Shown here: piece by piece, positions 6,156-9,529 of the stretch | Layout of the letters: every line of letters starts with the position of its first letter | Numbering within the stretch: position 1 is the stretch's first letter | Translations under genes and position numbers: made by a program | Notes under the pieces: generated by a model | The model's input: only the letters and a program-made list of their open reading frames with translations | Database searches by the model: none | Told to the model about the DNA's origin: nothing | NCBI GenBank assembly: GCA_012514415.1 | Contig: JAAZAH010000170.1 | Location: 1-9,529, forward strand | From: Sandaracinaceae bacterium | GTDB lineage: Bacteria > Myxococcota_A > Polyangia > Polyangiales > Houyiibacteriaceae | Direction of reading: 5' to 3' | DNA length: 9,529 nucleotides

Positions 6156-6314
6156 CCTCTGAGCATGACATGCGGAGCGAACGCGCCAAAACAGAATGCG
6201 ACGTCCCGGCGGATCGCGGACGCAGGCTCCTCTTCAATCGAAAGAGTGTCCGAAGAACGCGGCGACGGCTTTCGAAAAAGAACGCGCCGCGCTCGAGCGA
6301 TGGATCTCGTGAAG

Positions 6315-7655
6315 CTAACGCCGCGGCGACCAGCGGAGCGTCTCGGCATGGCCTGAGAGAACGCGGTGTTGGTTTAAGCCATCCTGATTTGTAACGTAGA
6401 TGCCGCCGCCGCCGCGCGATGAGTGAAAGGCGATCATTCGGCAATCGGGCGAGAAGGTCGGATCCTTATTGGCGCCCTGCCCCTGGGTGAGCCTCGTATA
6501 AACCTTCGTCTTTAGATCGAGCGTGAAGATGTCCAGTCCGCCATCACGCCCCGTAAAGGCGATCAGCGATTGCGCCGGATCGGGACAGAAAGCGGGCGTC
6601 TGATTGTGCGATCCGCGGTAGGTGATGCGCCTCTGGTTCGAACCGTCGCCGTTCATCAGAAAGATCTGCGGGCTCCCATGGCGGCTCGAGACGAAGGCGA
6701 TCTCGCCGTGCGGCCCACAAGTCGGGCTCACGTCAATGGCGGGATGGTGAGTGAGCCGCTGGATATTGTCGCCGCGGAGGGAGGAGCTGTAGATTTCGCT
6801 ATTGCCATCGCGAGTCGACGTGAAGTAGAGGCGGCCGTTGCATTCGACGGCGCCCATGTTGAGACCTTCACTCTCCAGGACGGCGCGACCCTCTTCGGCC
6901 GAATTCGTGATGAACATCGCGAGATCTGTGAGTCGCGAAAACCAAATCCCTCGCGCGCCCCAAGCTGGAAGGAGCGAGATGCCGTGGTTCGGTGACACCC
7001 GCCGAAGGCGCGCGCCGTCATAATCCATGCGCATGACGTCCTTTCGACCCGGACCGAGGCGTCTTGCGAAAAGAAGTTCCGTATCGAAGGCGCCCGGCGT
7101 TCCGGTAATCACTCGGAGGACCTCGTTGCTGAAGCGATGCGCGAAGTCACGAAGGCCCGAAGCCGGTCCGCGGTAGACCTCCTTCAAACTTTCGCCTTCT
7201 TTCTTTCCCACTTCGTAGAAGCGGAGCTCGAGCGTGAGCTGATTCCCGCTCCCTTTGAGCTCACCTTTGATGACGCCTTGGATGCCGCGATCGGTCCAGA
7301 GTCCGCGCTTGATTTGAAGGCTGCGGAGATCGCTGTCGGGAAAATCTGCTGGCGCAACGAGAAGCACTTCGCCGCCGAGCTTCATGTCGTTGCGGAGCAC
7401 ATCCGTGACGGTTGAGGCGCCTTCTCCGCCGATAACGGATGGGATGGCGAGACGATAATGCGCTCGCTCCTGCATATCGACTTCGATGGCGACGGGTCGG
7501 GCGGGAAGAGGCTCATCGCGGCTCTGATCCGCGTGCGTGGGTGCGCCCTCCAAGAGGAAGAAGGCCGTAAGGGCGAAGAGAACGCCAAAGAGGCGGGCCG
7601 AGGGTGAGGTAAAACGGCGAAGCAAGAGAAGAGACCTAGAGTGCACGGTGTCCAT
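6315..7655 (-). CDS. tolB: Tol-Pal system protein TolB
   Basis: Periplasmic beta-propeller protein that links the energised TolQRA complex to Pal and the outer membrane, needed for envelope constriction and integrity. The start taken is the ATG at 7655 (446 residues). The GTG three codons on (7646) has an AGGA at better distance and is a real alternative. The reading frame is open to 7811 but that part spans a promoter. The signal peptide has a basic stretch (R14, R15, R21), a hydrophobic core LFGVLFALTAFFLL (22-35) and probable cleavage after THA (A42). The TolB N-terminal domain follows (about 43-175; IAIPSVIGG-like start, then VLRNDMKLGG). The rest is a propeller of repeated blades such as FTSTRDGNSEIY, FVSSRHGSPQIFLMNGDG and FTGRDGGLDIFTLD. 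Three blades have Cys just before or in place of the usual SPDG turn. It lies downstream of tolQR and the TolA-like gene, and is probably also driven by its own promoter. Confidence 0.92.
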   Translation of the reverse strand: MDTVHSRSLLLLRRFTSPSARLFGVLFALTAFFLLEGAPTHADQSRDEPLPARPVAIEVDMQERAHYRLAIPSVIGGEGASTVTDVLRNDMKLGGEVLLVAPADFPDSDLRSLQIKRGLWTDRGIQGVIKGELKGSGNQLTLELRFYEVGKKEGESLKEVYRGPASGLRDFAHRFSNEVLRVITGTPGAFDTELLFARRLGPGRKDVMRMDYDGARLRRVSPNHGISLLPAWGARGIWFSRLTDLAMFITNSAEEGRAVLESEGLNMGAVECNGRLYFTSTRDGNSEIYSSSLRGDNIQRLTHHPAIDVSPTCGPHGEIAFVSSRHGSPQIFLMNGDGSNQRRITYRGSHNQTPAFCPDPAQSLIAFTGRDGGLDIFTLDLKTKVYTRLTQGQGANKDPTFSPDCRMIAFHSSRGGGGIYVTNQDGLNQHRVLSGHAETLRWSPRR

Positions 7656-7964
7656 CCTATGGAGCTCGTCCCGCCGGGGCTCGATGTGGAGGCGATCCGC
7701 GATGATGCGCGAGCACGCACGGAGGGGAGAGTTCATTCTATCAGAAGAGCGAGGGCTCTGTGTCAACCATCCAGGACGTCGAGGAGACACAACGGCCGAA
7801 GATCGCGGCATGGATGCCTGAGATCCAACCGTTCAACGTTCAACGCGCGGCGCGATTCCAGACGCGCATCGCCTGGGCGAAAGTGCGCAGAGGGGCGAAG
7901 TGGATGTCGCAAAAAAGATTGAGCGCTGCGGGATCTTGTCTCGCATCCTCGTGGCGCGGTGGAA
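7656..7964. other. 309-bp intergenic region between the TolA-like gene and tolB
   Basis: I see no coding pattern here on either strand: the frames that remain open are rich in Arg/Ser and look like shadows. The tolB-proximal half holds a promoter for tolB (7735-7766). A T6 run on the minus strand (about 7912-7917) lies roughly 50 nt after the TolA-like stop, but I could not fit a hairpin ahead of it, so no terminator is called. A short tandem GTTCAACGTTCAACG lies near 7831-7845. Confidence 0.5.
7735..7766 (-). promoter_or_regulatory. Predicted promoter of tolB (extended -10 with consensus -35)
   Basis: On the minus strand, TTGACA (7766-7761) is a perfect -35 hexamer. TGATAGAAT (7743-7735) is an extended -10 (TGn plus TAGAAT, 5 of 6). 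The spacer is 20 bp, longer than the ideal 17, but an extended -10 tolerates this. Transcription would start near 7728, about 73 nt before the tolB ATG. AGAGC-GAGG-GCTCT, a 5-bp inverted repeat, lies inside the spacer and could be an operator. Confidence 0.5.
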
Positions 7965-8993
7965 TCAGGGCGCTTCCGACGACGGAGCACGGGGCTCGGG
8001 ATCCGAATTCGCGTTCGAAGGCGTTTCGCTCGGGCGTTCACTCGGCGGAATGGGCGTCTCTTGAGGCGCATCGGGAGCATCTTGAGGCCGAGACTCTTCT
8101 TCTTCCGCTTGGGACGGAACTGGCGCTTCAACCCCGGCCCGGGGCGCGGGAGGCTTCGGCTCCGAGCGAGGCTCCGAAGGAGCGGGCGATCCACCGCCCA
8201 GAGAGCGCGGAGGCGTGACGATCATGCGGATGGGCGGCCCGATAAAGATCGCGCGCTGCGCGTCGGGCGGCGCGGGGAGGAGGGGATCGCTCTCCTTGAT
8301 CTCGGCGATGCGCCGCTCGATGGCGCGATCAAAATCTGCGTTGCCGCTTGAGCTGACGAGCCGGAGGCCGCGGATGCGGAGGAGCTCGTTGATCGTGAAC
8401 TCAACTTCGGCCCGGAGGCCGCGGAGGACGTCGTCGGGGATGGTTGAGGGGGCAACGAGCCCGCGACGAAAGAGCGCGTAGAGCGTCCCACGGTAGGCGT
8501 CGCCCTCTCGCTGGTTGCCCTCGGAGACGCCATCGGGCGAGCCTTCCATCTCGGCGCGGCTCAGCCGGTCGAAATATTCGGCGCGGTTCCCGAGCTGATC
8601 GAGGATGTCTTCGTAGGAGTCGACCGGCGGCTGCTGCTCGGGCTCTTCCTCTTTGACTGGCTCGGGCGTCTCGGTCTTTGGCCGCGCGTCGGGGCTCGCG
8701 ATCTCGACGGGCGGGGCCTGATGAAGGCTGCTCCGCTCGACCTGACGATCGGGGAGCTCATTCGGCGCGAACTCACGCCCGAGCTGCACAAACGAGGCCT
8801 CGATGACGGTGGGCTTCGGGCCTTCCTCTTCGGCGCTTGGCTCGCTTGACGGACCGAGGTTGGCAAAGAGGACAAGCGAGAAGACCAGCAGCCCGAGCGC
8901 GGCCGAGGTCAACCCGGCGAGGCGCTCGGCCGGGCTCGTCACGTCCTTACCGAGCGCGCTCAGAGGCCGAAAATCGCGGCTCGCGATCTCCAT
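7965..8993 (-). CDS. TolA/TonB-like energy-transducing protein with proline-rich C-terminal tail
   Basis: Inner-membrane anchored transducer of 342 residues that should couple the TolQR proton motor to the outer membrane. One membrane helix lies near the N-terminus (about 27-46) after a short cytoplasmic segment. A Pro/Glu-rich periplasmic linker (about 47-125) and a short helical region (126-150) follow. A TonB/TolA C-terminal-like domain spans about 165-262; its AEVEFTINELLRIRGLRLVSSSGN (195-218) with FDRAIERRIAEIKE is the typical strand, SSGN turn and helix. Unusually, an 80-residue tail of Pro, Ser, Glu and Ala (263-342) follows, whereas TolA and TonB normally end with the globular domain. 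The start ATG has GAGG nine bases upstream, 20 bp after the tolR stop. Position between tolR and tolB argues for a TolA role; sequence alone would also permit TonB. Confidence 0.85.
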   Translation of the reverse strand: MEIASRDFRPLSALGKDVTSPAERLAGLTSAALGLLVFSLVLFANLGPSSEPSAEEEGPKPTVIEASFVQLGREFAPNELPDRQVERSSLHQAPPVEIASPDARPKTETPEPVKEEEPEQQPPVDSYEDILDQLGNRAEYFDRLSRAEMEGSPDGVSEGNQREGDAYRGTLYALFRRGLVAPSTIPDDVLRGLRAEVEFTINELLRIRGLRLVSSSGNADFDRAIERRIAEIKESDPLLPAPPDAQRAIFIGPPIRMIVTPPRSLGGGSPAPSEPRSEPKPPAPRAGVEAPVPSQAEEEESRPQDAPDAPQETPIPPSERPSETPSNANSDPEPRAPSSEAP

Positions 8994-9013
8994 CCTGACG
9001 TGCCTCGCGGACC

Positions 9014-9448
9014 TTATTCTAGCCCGAGGCGTCGATCTTGCGCGCCTCCGGCTGGGTCGGTGACGAGCGCGAGGTTTTCGACGCCCGCTTCGCGGATTTG
9101 GGTGAACGCTCTCATGACATAACCATAGGGCACGACCTCATCAGCTTGGATATAGATTCGGCCTTCGGCCATCGCGCCAGGATGCGCCGCGACGGCGGCG
9201 CGGAGACCCTCAAGACCGACCTCTTCTCTCCCAAGATAGATCTTTTGGTCGGCGTCGATTGTCACAAGGGGTGTGTCCTGCTCAATCTCGACACGTTCGG
9301 CTTTCGTCTTTGGAAGATCGACCGGGACGGCCGTCGTGAGCATGGGCGCCGCGACCATGAAGATGATGAGGAGGACGAGCATCACGTCGACGAAAGGCGT
9401 GACGTTGATCTCGCTCATCCCGCTGCGTCTATCGTCTCCGCCTCCCAT
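9014..9448 (-). CDS. tolR: TolR / ExbD-family biopolymer transport protein
   Basis: Part of the inner-membrane proton channel of the Tol system, working with TolQ and the TolA-like protein. It has 144 residues, normal for the ExbD/TolR family. The N-terminus has SEINVTPFVDVMLVLLIIFM (12-31), the single membrane helix with the conserved Asp D21 (TolR D23 in E. coli). LPKTKA and a periplasmic domain follow (about 60-135), with the typical DQKIYLGREEV and IQADEVVPYGYVMRAFTQIREAGV. The start ATG at 9448 has GAGAGG eight bases upstream. A second in-frame ATG (residue 11) is possible but lacks such a site. The gene lies 3 bp after the tolQ stop and 20 bp before the TolA-like start, so these are one transcription unit. 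The choice of TolR over ExbD rests on tolB being close by. Confidence 0.92.
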   Translation of the reverse strand: MGGGDDRRSGMSEINVTPFVDVMLVLLIIFMVAAPMLTTAVPVDLPKTKAERVEIEQDTPLVTIDADQKIYLGREEVGLEGLRAAVAAHPGAMAEGRIYIQADEVVPYGYVMRAFTQIREAGVENLALVTDPAGGAQDRRLGLE

Positions 9449-9451
9449 GGC

Positions 9452-9529
9452 TCAGCCTCTCAGAAAGGATCGACGGATGATGTTGAGGAAGTCGTAGCCG
9501 AAGCTCTCGAGCTCGCCCTCGATGACGCG
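9452..9529 (-). CDS. tolQ: TolQ/ExbB-family proton channel protein, C-terminal end only
   Basis: Only the last 25 codons and the TGA stop (9454-9452) are inside the window; the rest lies beyond its right edge. The visible peptide, ending ELESFGYDFLNIIRRSFLRG, has the amphipathic E..F..FLNI pattern found at the C-terminus of many TolQ/ExbB proteins. The 3-bp spacing to tolR also fits the tolQ-tolR order. Identification depends mainly on context, because the MotA/TolQ/ExbB channel domain itself is not visible. Confidence 0.7.
   Translation of the reverse strand, partial: RVIEGELESFGYDFLNIIRRSFLRG

Noticed and set aside
6270..6314. Palindrome CGCTCGAGCG and a nearby TTCTTTTT run after tolB as a terminator
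   Set aside because: The palindrome has no loop and is separated from the T-run by a GC stretch that does not extend the stem, so a factor-independent terminator is not supported.
7656..7811. N-terminal extension of the tolB frame up to 7811
   Set aside because: It would place 52 residues before the signal peptide and would cover the predicted tolB promoter. The signal peptide fits the start at 7655 (or GTG 7646).
8205..8500. Possible frameshift at the end of the TonB-like domain creating the Pro-rich tail
   Set aside because: The frame continues without a break and the tail has the same Pro/Glu/Ser composition as the protein's own linker, while other frames give Arg-rich shadow sequence.

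Overview
The window is GC-rich (around 60 %, estimated by eye), gene-dense bacterial chromosome with no sign of mobile DNA. The style of the genes suggests a Gram-negative deltaproteobacterium in the broad sense (Myxococcota or Bradymonadales-like). The pointers are a Tol system whose TolB propeller has Cys-containing blades, a large Cys-rich Asp/Gly-rich lipoprotein, and a zinc-finger plus histone-fold protein. This placement is inference from the sequence alone.

Layout, left to right. (1) 1-903, minus: a membrane permease of the ArsB/NhaD (ion transporter) superfamily, cut by the window edge. (2) 1055-1876, plus: a classical short-chain dehydrogenase, divergent from the permease, with a recognisable promoter and two abutting palindromes upstream. 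(3) 1969-3267, minus: a 432-residue lipoprotein of unknown function with its own promoter. (4) 3426-5643, plus: queE (7-carboxy-7-deazaguanine synthase), an RluA-type pseudouridine synthase and folK. The last two overlap by ATGA; the first is separated by a 119-bp gap. (5) 5640-6155, minus: a zinc-finger/coiled-coil/histone-fold protein whose stop overlaps the folK stop tail to tail. (6) 6315-9529, minus: a Tol cluster in transcription order tolQ (last 25 codons only), tolR, a TolA/TonB-like transducer and tolB. A 309-bp gap with a good promoter lies before tolB.

How they fit together: TolQ-TolR form the proton-driven inner-membrane motor, the TolA/TonB-like protein carries its energy across the periplasm, and periplasmic TolB passes it to outer-membrane partners. 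Pal and CpoB are not present directly after tolB. The plus-strand trio belongs to tRNA/rRNA modification and pterin metabolism: QueE serves queuosine-type deazapurine synthesis, the RluA homologue makes pseudouridine, and FolK makes the pterin substrate for folate.

The most notable item is the 171-residue protein at 5640-6155. Its N-terminus has eight Cys/His ligands in a cross-brace-like layout, its middle is a charged helix, and its C-terminus reads as a compact histone fold ending in a GRKT...RDI segment. This is an unusual architecture for a bacterial chromosomal protein and deserves the closest look. No tRNA, rRNA, CRISPR array, insertion sequence or riboswitch was recognised.
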